A stretch of 36,718 nucleotides of DNA from Mesorhizobium tianshanense (GTDB lineage Bacteria; Pseudomonadota; Alphaproteobacteria; Rhizobiales; Rhizobiaceae): positions 1-36,718 of the forward strand of contig NZ_VLKT01000062.1 in the NCBI RefSeq assembly GCF_007830515.1. The letters are read 5' to 3'. Both the position numbers and the translations under genes were made by a program. Shown here one piece after another: positions 23,500 through 31,962 of the stretch. The notes below the pieces were generated by a model. It was not told the DNA's origin and searched no databases. It saw only the letters and a program-made list of their open reading frames with translations. How positions within the stretch are numbered: position 1 is the stretch's first letter; each line of letters opens with the position of its first letter.

Positions 23500-25655
23500 G
23501 CGTCGGCCTCCATTGCGCTGGTCTCCATCGCCCTGAGGCGTTCCATCACCAGCCTGCGAAAAGTTTGTGGATCGAGCGGTTTCTCGATCACCGGCGCGCC
23601 CGTCTCGCCGATGAAGCGATCGATCTCGGGCGCCAGCGTGTCACCGGTCACGAACAGCAACCGGCTGACGAGCCCGGGGCGGAACTGCTCCAGCGCGCGA
23701 TAGAGGCCGGGGCCGTCGAGGCCGGGCATGCGTATGTCGCTGATCAAAAGGTCGATTCCATCCTGGCGCACAGCCTTGAGGGCGGCATTCGCATCGTCGG
23801 CGATGGTGACGTCGTGGCCATCGCGGCGGAGCATCTCGGCGATCATCGAGGCAATGTCGGCATCGTCGTCGACCACCAGAATTCGGGCGGCCGATGGGGC
23901 AGGCGGCGCCTTGCCGGCAATCTCGGGAGCAAGAATCATCTCGGTCGTGCCGCTCGGAAGCCGGACCGTGAAGCGCGCGCCGCCGCCCTCCGTCGAATCC
24001 AGCTCTATGCTGCCGTCGTGGGCCGTCACGATGCCCTGGCAGACGGACAGCCCGACGCCGGTGCCTTCGCCGGCCATTTTGGTCGTGTAAAAAGGCTCAA
24101 AAGCACGCGCGCGAACCGTCTCCGGCATGCCGGGGCCATTGTCGGCGACAACAACCTCGACGGCATCGTCTTCCCCGGTGGTAACGATGGTCAGCCGCCG
24201 CGGGTGCGGGACCTGCAGCAACGCCTGCTGTGCATTCACCACCAGGTTGGTGATCACCTGATGAAGCTGGTCCCTGTCGCCCCAGATATTGGGAAGCGGC
24301 TCCGCCAGTTCGGTGCGGATCTCGACCCCAGCCGAGCGCAGGCCGTAGGCGGCAAGCTCCAGCGAGGCGACCACGACCTCATTGATGTCGACGGCGCTCC
24401 GTGTCGGCGGCTTCTTGCGGGCCATCGCCAGAAAGGTTCGGACGATCCGCGAGCATCGCTCGGCCGCCGCGTGGATCTTGTCTGCGCGTCCCACGGTCGC
24501 CTTGTCCGTCGAGAATTCCTTCAGCATAGAACTGTAGCCGATGACGACGGAAAGCGGGTTGTTGAGCTCGTGCGCCACGCCGGCTAGCAGCGAACCGAGA
24601 GCGGAGAGCTTTTCCGACTGGTACAGCGTCTCGCGCTGGCGTGCGATCTCCGCTTCGGCTTCGCGCTGACGGGTGATGTCGGTGACGGCCGCAAGCATGG
24701 CCGAACGACCGGCTTGCGTGATCAGCCGCGCCGAAACCAGCGTATCGATTCTCGACCCTTGCATGTTGGTCATGCCGGCTTCGAATGCGTCGACGATGCC
24801 ATCTCTCAGCAAAAGCCGCAGGAGCTCGTCTCGCCGCGAGATATCTTCCCAGGTCGCTATCGCTTCGGCTCCGATCTGGCCGACCTCGACGCCGAGCGTC
24901 TTGCGCGCCGGTTCGTTGACGAACAGGATTTCAGGCCCCTCGATCGCCGAGATGATGATCGGCAGCGGTACGCCTTCGGCGATGGCGCGGAATTGCGCCT
25001 CCCTTTCTCCCGAAAGTTTCTCGGCTTCAAACCGCGCCTGTTCGGCGAACACGCGGTCGGAGATGTCGCGGCCGACGGACTGCACTTCGACAAGGCGACC
25101 GTCGCTGTCGAATATGCCGTGATCGTTCCAGGCCAGCCATCTGCTCACGCCATCGGGCATCGCATTGAGAAGTTCTATGCTGGCATTCGGCGCCTCTGGG
25201 CTCAGGCGGGCAAGGTGGTCCAAAAACCTGCGCCGTTCGCCGGGCGGCAGCACGTCGAGTTCGCACCATGACGGGTCCAGAAGCTGTTCGCGGGTCATTC
25301 GGCATGCCCGGCAATAGGCATCATTGACGAAGCTCAAATAGCCACCCGGCGACATTCGGACGACGAATTCCGTCTGCAGTTCGACCACGCTGCGGTAGCG
25401 TTGCTCGCTGTCGGCCAGTTCGCGCAGAGCCGTGCGGTTTTCGGCGAAGATGCCGACGATCTCCCTCAAAAGCACTCTGTGCAAAGCGTATACCGAGACA
25501 AGCAACCCGGTCAGAATGAGCGCGTAAGGAAAAAACGACTGCTGCAGGGCGTAAGACTGGTAGAGGCCAACGCCGGCGACAAGCACGAGAAGCGGCAAAA
25601 CGCAGGCCGCCATCAACAACGCGTAATGCCCGGACAGCTTCGAGGAGGTCGGCAC
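23496..25655 (-). CDS. Hybrid sensor histidine kinase with PAS domains and receiver
   Basis: From the GTG at 25655 this is 719 residues. Two membrane helices lie near 11-32 and 44-62 with a very short periplasmic loop, so sensing is probably membrane or cytoplasmic. PAS-like domains follow at about 85-200 and 220-325. Then come the dimerisation/phospho-acceptor domain with HELNNP (His362), the ATPase domain with NLVVNAQQ, DNGPGMP and GTGVGLSV, and a C-terminal receiver at 590-705 with Asp640 (LLISDIRMP). The start choice rests on GGAG eight bases upstream; an in-frame ATG at 25772 has no ribosome site and adds a non-hydrophobic leader. The C-terminal receiver may be a phosphate sink or relay toward the adjacent OmpR regulator. 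The signal is unknown. Confidence 0.92.
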   Translation of the reverse strand: MPTSSKLSGHYALLMAACVLPLLVLVAGVGLYQSYALQQSFFPYALILTGLLVSVYALHRVLLREIVGIFAENRTALRELADSEQRYRSVVELQTEFVVRMSPGGYLSFVNDAYCRACRMTREQLLDPSWCELDVLPPGERRRFLDHLARLSPEAPNASIELLNAMPDGVSRWLAWNDHGIFDSDGRLVEVQSVGRDISDRVFAEQARFEAEKLSGEREAQFRAIAEGVPLPIIISAIEGPEILFVNEPARKTLGVEVGQIGAEAIATWEDISRRDELLRLLLRDGIVDAFEAGMTNMQGSRIDTLVSARLITQAGRSAMLAAVTDITRQREAEAEIARQRETLYQSEKLSALGSLLAGVAHELNNPLSVVIGYSSMLKEFSTDKATVGRADKIHAAAERCSRIVRTFLAMARKKPPTRSAVDINEVVVASLELAAYGLRSAGVEIRTELAEPLPNIWGDRDQLHQVITNLVVNAQQALLQVPHPRRLTIVTTGEDDAVEVVVADNGPGMPETVRARAFEPFYTTKMAGEGTGVGLSVCQGIVTAHDGSIELDSTEGGGARFTVRLPSGTTEMILAPEIAGKAPPAPSAARILVVDDDADIASMIAEMLRRDGHDVTIADDANAALKAVRQDGIDLLISDIRMPGLDGPGLYRALEQFRPGLVSRLLFVTGDTLAPEIDRFIGETGAPVIEKPLDPQTFRRLVMERLRAMETSAMEADA

Positions 25656-25932
25656 GGCGAGGTCTCCACAGACGGATGCGCCGTCACGACGGTTGCTGTT
25701 CCCGTGCGGGCCAGTGGACTGAACGGCCCACGGCCTGTCAAGCCAGCCATCTGCCGACGTCGTTGGACACATAACCGCAAGGATGTTTCACGATGATGCC
25801 GCCAGCCGTTTTTCCCGGCTTCTATTGTTTCAATTGTGTCGTATCGCCCGAAATCGGCAGCATATGGGGCCGATTGACCCGGGGTGAATGCGCCCTGTAC
25901 GCTTAGACGGTCGCTCGCCGCGGGGAAAATGC

Positions 25933-26634
25933 ATGGCCGACATCATTGTCGTGGACGACGAGACCGACGTGGCGTTCATGATCGCCGATTATCTGCAGGC
26001 GAAGGGCTACGGCATACGCACGGCATCCGGTGGCGCCGAATTGCGCGAGGCGATCGCGGCGGCTGGGGCCGATCTTGTCGTTCTCGACCTCAACATGCCG
26101 GGCGAGAATGGCTTTAGCCTGGCCCGCTGGCTTCGCGAACATCACGACACCGGTATCCTGATGCTGACGGGTGCCGGTTCGGTCTTCGACAAGGTAGCGG
26201 GGCTGGAGGTCGGCGCGGACGACTATCTGGCAAAACCCTTTGCTCCGGTCGAGCTGGAAGCGCGGATCGCCGCGGTGTTGCGCAGGCGCAGGCCGAAGCG
26301 ATCGAACGATGCCGACGCTTTGCCGGCCGGGCATTTCGCCTTCGGAACCTATGTGTTCGACGCCCGCGCGAGAAACCTCATCGATGCCGAAGGCAGGGCT
26401 ATTCCGCTGACGCCGATGGAACTCGATCTGGTGGCGGCCTTCGCCACGCGGCCTGGCCAGGTCATTGGCCGCGACGAATTGCTCGATCTGGCACCACCCA
26501 GGGGCGATGAGCCCTTCGACCGCAGCATCGACAGCCGCATCACCCGGCTGCGCCGCCGGCTCGAGAAGGATCCGGCCAAGCCGGAACTGATCAAGACCAT
26601 CCGCGGCCTTGGATACCTGTATCCAAGGCGGTGA
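25933..26634 (+). CDS. Second OmpR-family response regulator
   Basis: A 233-residue regulator, divergent from the hybrid kinase. The receiver has IVVDDE, phospho-acceptor Asp52 (VVLDLNMPGENG), LMLTGAG and Lys101 (YLAKPFAP). The winged helix domain (about 135-230) ends IKTIRGLGYLYPRR. Both regulators in this block share the pattern DRSID.RITRLR in the DNA-binding domain, so they are related and may recognise similar sites. No second kinase is nearby, so the hybrid kinase probably serves both. The ATG at 25933 is preceded by GGGGAAAA; the longer frame from 25888 lacks support. Its end is eight bases from the convergent LuxR gene. Confidence 0.92.
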   Translation: MADIIVVDDETDVAFMIADYLQAKGYGIRTASGGAELREAIAAAGADLVVLDLNMPGENGFSLARWLREHHDTGILMLTGAGSVFDKVAGLEVGADDYLAKPFAPVELEARIAAVLRRRRPKRSNDADALPAGHFAFGTYVFDARARNLIDAEGRAIPLTPMELDLVAAFATRPGQVIGRDELLDLAPPRGDEPFDRSIDSRITRLRRRLEKDPAKPELIKTIRGLGYLYPRR

Positions 26635-26642
26635 ATGAGGGC

Positions 26643-27812
26643 TCAGGGAGCAGGCTGCCCTGTGGGCGGAACGATCCGCATGACAAGGCGCATCAGATCG
26701 GCCTGGCGGGAGACGCTGGTCTTCTGGAAGATATTGTCGAGATGGGTCTTCGTGGTCGTGTTGGCGATGTGAAGGCTGGCAGCGGTCTCGGCCATTGTGT
26801 GCCCGGCGAGAAGGCTGGCGAGCACGCGGGTTTCGGCGAGCGTCAGCCCAAAGGCTGTCGCCAGCATGTCGGCGGCGTCATGCTCGTCCGGTGCATTGCC
26901 GATGAACACAGCGGCTACCGCCGCGGGTTCCATGCCGGCGCGCAGGTCGCCGCCTGCCATTGGCAGCACGCGGGCGAAGACGGGCGGCAAGTCGGGTTCG
27001 GGAAGCAAGTCGGATTCGCTGAGGCGGACGGCAAGCCCGGTCTTGCCGATGCTTGCCTCATCCTGGGCCGCAATCATGATGGCGGTGTGAAGCTCCTTGG
27101 AAGCCGACGGGATATTCGCTTGCAGAATGCCATGGGCATCGTGGATCGGCCCGCCGCTGCGCAGCATCTGGGTGGCCGAGCGGTTGGCGTGCAGGATGGC
27201 GCCGCGTTCATTGGTGAGGACCACGGCGCATGTCAGCGCATCGAGCGCCTCGGCCATCCGCGTGCGCTCGATCGTGCTGATGTCGAGCATGTTGCTGATC
27301 ATCACCGAGCGGCGCACATGCGGCAGCAGCAGCCCGCCAAGCTTGATCTCGCGCTCGGTGATGATGCCTTGCCGCTCATGGCGGGCAACGGCGAAGCCGG
27401 CAAGGCGGGTAGGGGTGTGGATCAGGAAAAACGACATGACGTCGATCAAGCCCTGCGGCTTCAGGCACTCCTGAAAATATCGGGAGGCCTCCAGATAGCT
27501 TTGAGGGACATGGCGTGAAACCACATGCGGCATTTCGAGCGAAGGCCATGTCGAGAGATCCTCGACTAGGCGAGCGTGAATCTCGGGGATATATTTCGCC
27601 TGTTGCTCCAGCCAGTATGGCTCTATTCCAACGGTCCTGTAGATCAGCAGCCGGTCGTGGCTGAGGTCGTCAAGGTGCAGGACCGCCGTCTGGGCGTTGA
27701 GCGCATCCCTGATCCCGGCAAGCGCGTCCTCCCACCGCTCGGGATCGAGCGCGCAATCGTAGATCGAGCCGATCAGCTTCGACAGTTCATGATGCGACAA
27801 TGCCTTGGCCAT
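26643..27812 (-). CDS. LuxR-family transcriptional regulator
   Basis: A 389-residue protein with a C-terminal LuxR/GerE helix-turn-helix at about 320-383 (LTLAETRVLASLLAGHTMAE, then KTHLDNIFQKT). The first 180 residues are a helical/mixed sensory region without a family I can name with certainty. A PAS-like segment follows at about 187-260 (ALTCAVVLTNERGAILHANR). There is no receiver domain, so it is not a classical two-component regulator and no autoinducer-binding domain is clear. It diverges from the small exported protein/cytochrome operon across a 344-base gap that holds a good palindrome, which makes that operon its likely target. The ligand is unknown. Confidence 0.88.
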   Translation of the reverse strand: MAKALSHHELSKLIGSIYDCALDPERWEDALAGIRDALNAQTAVLHLDDLSHDRLLIYRTVGIEPYWLEQQAKYIPEIHARLVEDLSTWPSLEMPHVVSRHVPQSYLEASRYFQECLKPQGLIDVMSFFLIHTPTRLAGFAVARHERQGIITEREIKLGGLLLPHVRRSVMISNMLDISTIERTRMAEALDALTCAVVLTNERGAILHANRSATQMLRSGGPIHDAHGILQANIPSASKELHTAIMIAAQDEASIGKTGLAVRLSESDLLPEPDLPPVFARVLPMAGGDLRAGMEPAAVAAVFIGNAPDEHDAADMLATAFGLTLAETRVLASLLAGHTMAETAASLHIANTTTKTHLDNIFQKTSVSRQADLMRLVMRIVPPTGQPAP

Positions 27813-28156
27813 CGACGGCCCCCCGCATGTCGACAGCGCGTCCGACGCGGACGCCGCGCGCTCTCACAGGTGCTCTCGCCTCTCCAAATTTTAGCGAGCG
27901 CTTAAATTCGATTATCTCCCCCAAACAGGGGATGTGCAAGCAGCCGGGCGGTGAAATGCTCTCGCCTAGAAGAGAAAAGTGTGACGACCGGTGGGGTTCG
28001 CGCTGTTCCCGGCTCGCAAGCCTTCGCCATCGTGATGCAGCCGGGGGGCCTATCATGAATTTTCCTGTGTGCGCGCCGGCTGTCACGGCGCGCGACCGCC
28101 TATTGGTGAAACCAAAAACCGGGCTCGACCCGGACAATTTGAGAGGGCGCAGCATC
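27813..28156. other. Divergent control region between LuxR and cytochrome operon
   Basis: A 344-base non-coding stretch. It contains the palindrome listed at 27887-27908, a CCCC/GGGG pair around AAACA near 27919-27931, and a GCGCGCCGGC...GGCGCGCG GC-rich hairpin near 28071-28093. No ORF in it has coding character; the longer frame that crosses it begins inside the LuxR start and is not supported. Confidence 0.5.
27887..27908. promoter_or_regulatory. Near-perfect palindrome, candidate LuxR operator
   Basis: AATTTTAGCG, a two-base AG centre, then CGCTTAAATT: nine of ten positions pair. It is AT-rich at its ends in GC-rich surroundings and lies about 80 bases upstream of the LuxR start. The size (22 bp with a small centre) fits a dimeric LuxR-type site, and autoregulation is possible. 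Confidence 0.45.
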
Positions 28157-28516
28157 ATGTACAGGTACATTGCTCTTGCGACACTTTGCATGGCCGCAAT
28201 CCCCGCGCATGCCGGCGAGCTTGGAGCCATGAAGGCGGAAAGCATCGATCTCGGCGGCTTCCTTGGTGTCGTCTATTACATGCCCGAGGAGGACGGCTAT
28301 CGGGTGGTCACCACAATCGCGCAGGGCGAGGCCGGCTTGCCGGTACGTTTCGTGGCGACACTGACCGAGAACCAGATGGTCGCGGTCTCCGTGCCAGGCA
28401 AGCTGGGAGAGTCGGATCAGATCATCGAGATATCGCGTGTCGGCGGCAAGCTCGTCGTCAGCCCGCAGCCATTGGACGGGATCGTGGTCGCTTCTCCGAC
28501 GCTCGCCGCTGAGTGA
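28157..28516 (+). CDS. Small exported protein upstream of cytochrome c
   Basis: A 119-residue protein with a signal peptide (MYRYIALATLCMAAIPAHA, cleavage before GELG). The mature part of about 100 residues is predicted beta-rich (GFLGVVYYMPEEDGYRVVTTIA, VRFVATLTENQMVAVSVPG), with no cysteines and no known motif. I do not recognise the family. Its stop overlaps the GTG of the cytochrome gene by four bases, so the two are translated together and the protein probably acts with the cytochrome in the periplasm. The ATG at 28157 gives the signal peptide directly. Function unknown. Confidence 0.78.
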   Translation: MYRYIALATLCMAAIPAHAGELGAMKAESIDLGGFLGVVYYMPEEDGYRVVTTIAQGEAGLPVRFVATLTENQMVAVSVPGKLGESDQIIEISRVGGKLVVSPQPLDGIVVASPTLAAE

Positions 28517-29010
28517 CGACCGCCATCCCAAGGTCGAGTGATCCAAGGTCGGATGATCCGGGGGCATGCGCGTCGCGGCGGCGCTGCCTGCAGCGTGGGC
28601 CACGGACGCTTCCGTGGCTCGTCCCGTCTGTCATCGTCCTTACCGTTGCCGCTTGCTTTGGCGCGTCTTCGCAGGATGACCTGGCCACGGGCAGGTTCTA
28701 CGAGGTTGTCGGCGGCAAGGTCGATGAGCGAACCTACAACGGCTTCCGTCGCTACCATGGCAGCTGCAACCACTGCCACGGCCCCGATGGCATGGGCTCG
28801 ACCTTCGCCTCGGCCCTTGTCGACCGGCTGCCCGACATCGAGGTCTTCCGCAGCAACGTTCGCGACGGCGTGCGCAGCGGCCCTTCGGTCATGCAGGGCT
28901 TCGCCGACGACCCCAACATCGCTCCTTACATCGACGACATCTACGCCTACCTGCAGGCCCGCGCCGACGGCGCGCTTGGCCGTGGACGGCCGCAGAGGCT
29001 TGAGGATTAG
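28513..29010 (+). CDS. c-type cytochrome, methanol-metabolism-related type
   Basis: A 165-residue mono-heme cytochrome c with a GTG start. An export segment at about 33-50 (LPWLVPSVIVLTVAAC) is followed by a mature domain with heme-binding CNHCH at 85-89 and a likely axial Met127 (SVMQGF). VAAC before the mature domain could be a lipobox. The phrases EVVGGKVDERTYNGFRRYH and CHGPDGMGSTFASAL resemble cytochromes annotated as methanol-metabolism-related or PedF-like, which serve quinoprotein alcohol dehydrogenases. That assignment is from memory. No such dehydrogenase is in the window, so its electron donor must be elsewhere or different. The N-terminus is unusually long and arginine-rich; an internal start may be used. 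Confidence 0.82.
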   Translation: MTTAIPRSSDPRSDDPGACASRRRCLQRGPRTLPWLVPSVIVLTVAACFGASSQDDLATGRFYEVVGGKVDERTYNGFRRYHGSCNHCHGPDGMGSTFASALVDRLPDIEVFRSNVRDGVRSGPSVMQGFADDPNIAPYIDDIYAYLQARADGALGRGRPQRLED

Positions 29011-29103
29011 AGCCGCGGGCTGATCGACCCGTCGGAGACCGGCATCGTCGACGTGGGCGCTTGCCCTATGGAAGCAGCCGACGTAAAAGGATAAGTTAGC
29101 ACT

Positions 29104-29117
29104 TTCTTAACTAAGAA
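29104..29117. promoter_or_regulatory. Inverted repeat TTCTTA-AC-TAAGAA
   Basis: A perfect 6-bp inverted repeat with a two-base centre lies 28 bases before the start of the coiled-coil gene, in a locally AT-rich stretch that is the likely promoter. It could be an operator or a weak hairpin. Confidence 0.3.
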
Positions 29118-29145
29118 TTGGGAGCCAGTGCAGGGGTGTTCGGTC

Positions 29146-30570
29146 ATGAACTTCAAGGATCTGATCAAGCGTGCCGAGAATGTGGACAGGGAATTCAAGG
29201 AGCTCGAAACCGACTTGGCGGTTGCATTCGATGAGTGCCTCAGCCTCGACGACCAGTCGCCGCCGGCGAACGGCGGTGCCTCTGATGAGGTTTTGGCGGG
29301 AAACTATGATAGCGCGCAGCCTGAGGACAGCGCGGACTCTGCCGAGGCCGCACCACGGCTGACTTCGCATACGCAAACCCGGCTGGCCGCATTGAGCGCT
29401 GTCGACGGGCTCTTTCACGATGCGCAGGGCTATCTGGAAGAGATCGATGCAAAGCGCTCGCAGATCGCGATCTCGCACAATCTGGTACGCGAATTCTTGA
29501 ATATCCTTCACCGCGACATGCTTCGAGCCAACGAACTGGAACTGGCAAATGCCAGCCTGACCGCGCAACAAAAAGTGCTGTCGGAACAGCTTCACGATAC
29601 GACCAGAAAGCAGCGCGAGCGCGAAGGCGCCGTCGAGGTCTTGCAGCAGCGCGAGGCAAGCCTGGTTCAGGACAGGGAGGCGCTTCGCAGTGCGCTGGCG
29701 GCGGTAAGGCTGGAACTCGTGGAGGCAGCCAATGCAAGCGCAAAACGCGAAGCGGAGTTCGGCGACATCGTCAAGACGCTTGCGGCCAAGATGGCCGAGG
29801 CCAGCAGACGCTCGCTTGAGAACAAGATGCTGCGCGAAAAATATGTCAGCCTGTCGATCGATCTCGACAAGGCGCTGAAACGGGAAGCCGAGGCGCGGCA
29901 TAGGCTCGACGAATTGTCGACGATTCATGCCAGCGAAGCGGGTCGGCTTTCGGAGCTGCTGGCCGCACTGGGCAAGAGCGAAAACGAGGAAACGCGGCTC
30001 CGGAAATCGCTTGAGGTTGTGCAAACGAAGCTGGCGGAAGTGAACGAAACGGCTCGTATCGTGGAAGGTGATAGGGAAGCCGAACTCGCCCGAAATCACG
30101 CCGAGATAAGCGGCCTGCGTTCCGAAATTCAGGACCTCCAATCGCGACTGGAGCTTGCCTCGAACCAGAACAGCGACGCCGCCAGCGAGCTCTCCAGGCT
30201 CAAGGCGCAATGGAGCGACGCCGTGGCCGAAAGGCAAATTGCGGATGAAAAATTGTCTGCTCTCATGAAGGAGAGCGAAAGCGACAAGATGAACCTTTCG
30301 ATGGTGAACGCGAATTTTTCGCAGCTTTCCTTGCAGCAGGCTTCCGAACAGATGCAGTTCGACGTCCAGAGGCAGGAGTGCGAGGATCTGCGAGCCGAAG
30401 TCGCGTCGCTCAATGCCCGGATCCAGGAACTGTTGCCCTATGAGCGCCTTCATAGGGTCACCAACGCCAAGCCGCGCGAAGGCGTCGTGGTCGAAATCAA
30501 CGGCGTGGTGGCGGAGGCGGCGCGCGCCACCAGGCGGCGCGGGCGTCGGAACCTGCGCGCCACGTCATAG
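29146..30570 (+). CDS. Long coiled-coil protein
   Basis: A 474-residue protein with no signal peptide and no membrane helix. A short N-terminal part (MNFKDLIKRAENVDREFKEL, then an acidic linker) leads into about 340 residues of nearly continuous heptad-rich coiled coil (residues about 85-430, full of Glu, Ala, Leu, Arg and Ser). It ends with a distinct tail: LLPYERLHRVTNAKPREGVV, then a very basic RRRGRRNLR end. This layout recalls bacterial intermediate-filament-like or polar scaffold coiled-coil proteins, but coiled coils align spuriously and I do not assign it. The ATG at 29146 follows AGGGG by nine bases; a GTG at 29128 is possible. It is apparently monocistronic. A cytoskeletal or scaffold role is inference only. 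Confidence 0.78.
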   Translation: MNFKDLIKRAENVDREFKELETDLAVAFDECLSLDDQSPPANGGASDEVLAGNYDSAQPEDSADSAEAAPRLTSHTQTRLAALSAVDGLFHDAQGYLEEIDAKRSQIAISHNLVREFLNILHRDMLRANELELANASLTAQQKVLSEQLHDTTRKQREREGAVEVLQQREASLVQDREALRSALAAVRLELVEAANASAKREAEFGDIVKTLAAKMAEASRRSLENKMLREKYVSLSIDLDKALKREAEARHRLDELSTIHASEAGRLSELLAALGKSENEETRLRKSLEVVQTKLAEVNETARIVEGDREAELARNHAEISGLRSEIQDLQSRLELASNQNSDAASELSRLKAQWSDAVAERQIADEKLSALMKESESDKMNLSMVNANFSQLSLQQASEQMQFDVQRQECEDLRAEVASLNARIQELLPYERLHRVTNAKPREGVVVEINGVVAEAARATRRRGRRNLRATS

Positions 30571-30668
30571 CAGAGCGACCTGCCCTGGCCGGCGGCGCCG
30601 GGGTGGTTGAGAAGCCTGACGCGGTCGACCAGGCCGTGGCTCGGCAATCGACGGGCAGCCTGCCAGCC

Positions 30669-31808
30669 TCACCAAAGAACGGTGAGGCGGTCGTCCCTCC
30701 TGTGCGCCACATGGGTGCCGAAGGGCGAGCTCTTGCGCTCGAGCGTCGCCGCCAGCCAGGCGGCATCTTCGGACGAGGCACGGTTTAGCCGGAACTTGGC
30801 GAGCCGGAACGGCACGAGCTCGAGCGAGACGAGCCTGCCATCCGGGATGGCGAGCCGCGGCAGGTACATCAGGGCAAGCTCGCCGCGATAGGTTTCGTAC
30901 CCCCTGATTCCCTCGTAGTCGGAGAGGAAGTCGCCGCATCCATAAAGGATCAGCCGACCGTTATGGACTTCGATCGGCTTGGGATGGTGGGAGGAGTGCC
31001 CATGCACGACGTCGAAACCCGCGCCATCGATGAGGGCATGGGCAAGCGCGCGTTCTTTCGCGGAGACGTCGTAGCCCCAGTTGCCGCCCCAGTGGATCGA
31101 GGCCACCGCGAGGTCGCCAGGCTGTTTCATCGCCGCCACGGATCGGGCGATCCGCTCGAGCGACCGGGCCGAGACATCCGCCAGCAGGTTGACCCCTGGC
31201 TTGTGGGCTCCGGCTGCCCAAGAAGCCGGAACGCCGCTCGTCTCGAGCGCGAAGCCGAAGACGAGCACGCGGCCGCCGCCGGCCAGTTCGATAATGGCGG
31301 GTGCGGCCGCCTCATCCGCGTCGAGCCCGGCCCCGGCATGGGCGAGGCCGGCATGCCGGAGCGTATCGAGGGTTTCGACGAGGCCAGGCTCATCCCAGTC
31401 GAGCACATGGTTGTTGGCGAGCACGCAGCAGCTTGGCCGCGCCGCCGCCAGGCAGGCGATGTTGGCCGGGTTCATCTTGTAATTGATGCCCTTGGGCGCC
31501 TGGGACCGGCTGGTGGTAATGCTGGTCTCGAGATTGATGATCCGCGCGTCGGGCGCTTCACGGTCCAACTCGGCGAGCGCATCGCCCCAGACATACGCAT
31601 CGTCGGCCTTTCTCGGGATCGGGCCATTGATGCGCTCGGCAAGCTCGACATAGATCGTCGCCAATTTGACGTTGCGCTCGTAGAGGCGCGGTTCGCCCGG
31701 ATTGGCGAGGATCTGGTCGATGCCGCGCCCGAGCATGACGTCGCCGCACAGGAACAGTTTTACGCTGCTTCGGACGAGCCCGGCGGCATTGTTGGCGACC
31801 TTCGGCAT
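30669..31808 (-). CDS. CapA-family metallophosphatase-like protein
   Basis: A 379-residue protein of the CapA/PgsA family (poly-gamma-glutamate capsule-type, calcineurin-like metallophosphatase fold). Metal-site motifs are visible in order: LCGDVMLGRGID near the start, NLETSITTS, LANNHVLDW, SIHWGGNWG and GHSSHHPKPIEV with LYGCGDFL. All of the Asp, Asn and His ligands expected for the two-metal centre seem present. There is no signal peptide or membrane anchor, unlike capsule-making CapA, so this is probably one of the many soluble homologues of unknown substrate. The ATG at 31808 has an excellent GAGGAGGAG ribosome site, which rules out the longer frame to 31910. It diverges from the TRAP operon. 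Confidence 0.9.
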   Translation of the reverse strand: MPKVANNAAGLVRSSVKLFLCGDVMLGRGIDQILANPGEPRLYERNVKLATIYVELAERINGPIPRKADDAYVWGDALAELDREAPDARIINLETSITTSRSQAPKGINYKMNPANIACLAAARPSCCVLANNHVLDWDEPGLVETLDTLRHAGLAHAGAGLDADEAAAPAIIELAGGGRVLVFGFALETSGVPASWAAGAHKPGVNLLADVSARSLERIARSVAAMKQPGDLAVASIHWGGNWGYDVSAKERALAHALIDGAGFDVVHGHSSHHPKPIEVHNGRLILYGCGDFLSDYEGIRGYETYRGELALMYLPRLAIPDGRLVSLELVPFRLAKFRLNRASSEDAAWLAATLERKSSPFGTHVAHRRDDRLTVLW

Positions 31809-31895
31809 CGGTTCTCCTCCTCGCCAACCTCCAGCGAGGCTGAGGGTTTCCAGCCCCAATTTGCGCTCGCCCGTATCGGCCGGCGGCGAAACCGG

Positions 31896-31923
31896 TTGCG
31901 CAAGGGCCAAGTTCGCCTATTCT
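31896..31923 (+). promoter_or_regulatory. Candidate sigma-70-type promoter of the TRAP operon
   Basis: TTGCGC (31896-31901) and TATTCT (31918-31923) with a 16-base spacer lie about 40 bases before the dctP start, between the divergent CapA gene and the transporter. The match to -35/-10 consensus is moderate. Confidence 0.35.
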
Positions 31924-31962
31924 GCTTGTAGGAGAAGAGTTTACAATCATGGGAGGAATAAA

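Noticed and set aside
27800..28156. Upstream extension of the small exported protein
   Set aside because: It would overlap the LuxR start and bury the clear signal peptide starting at 28157.
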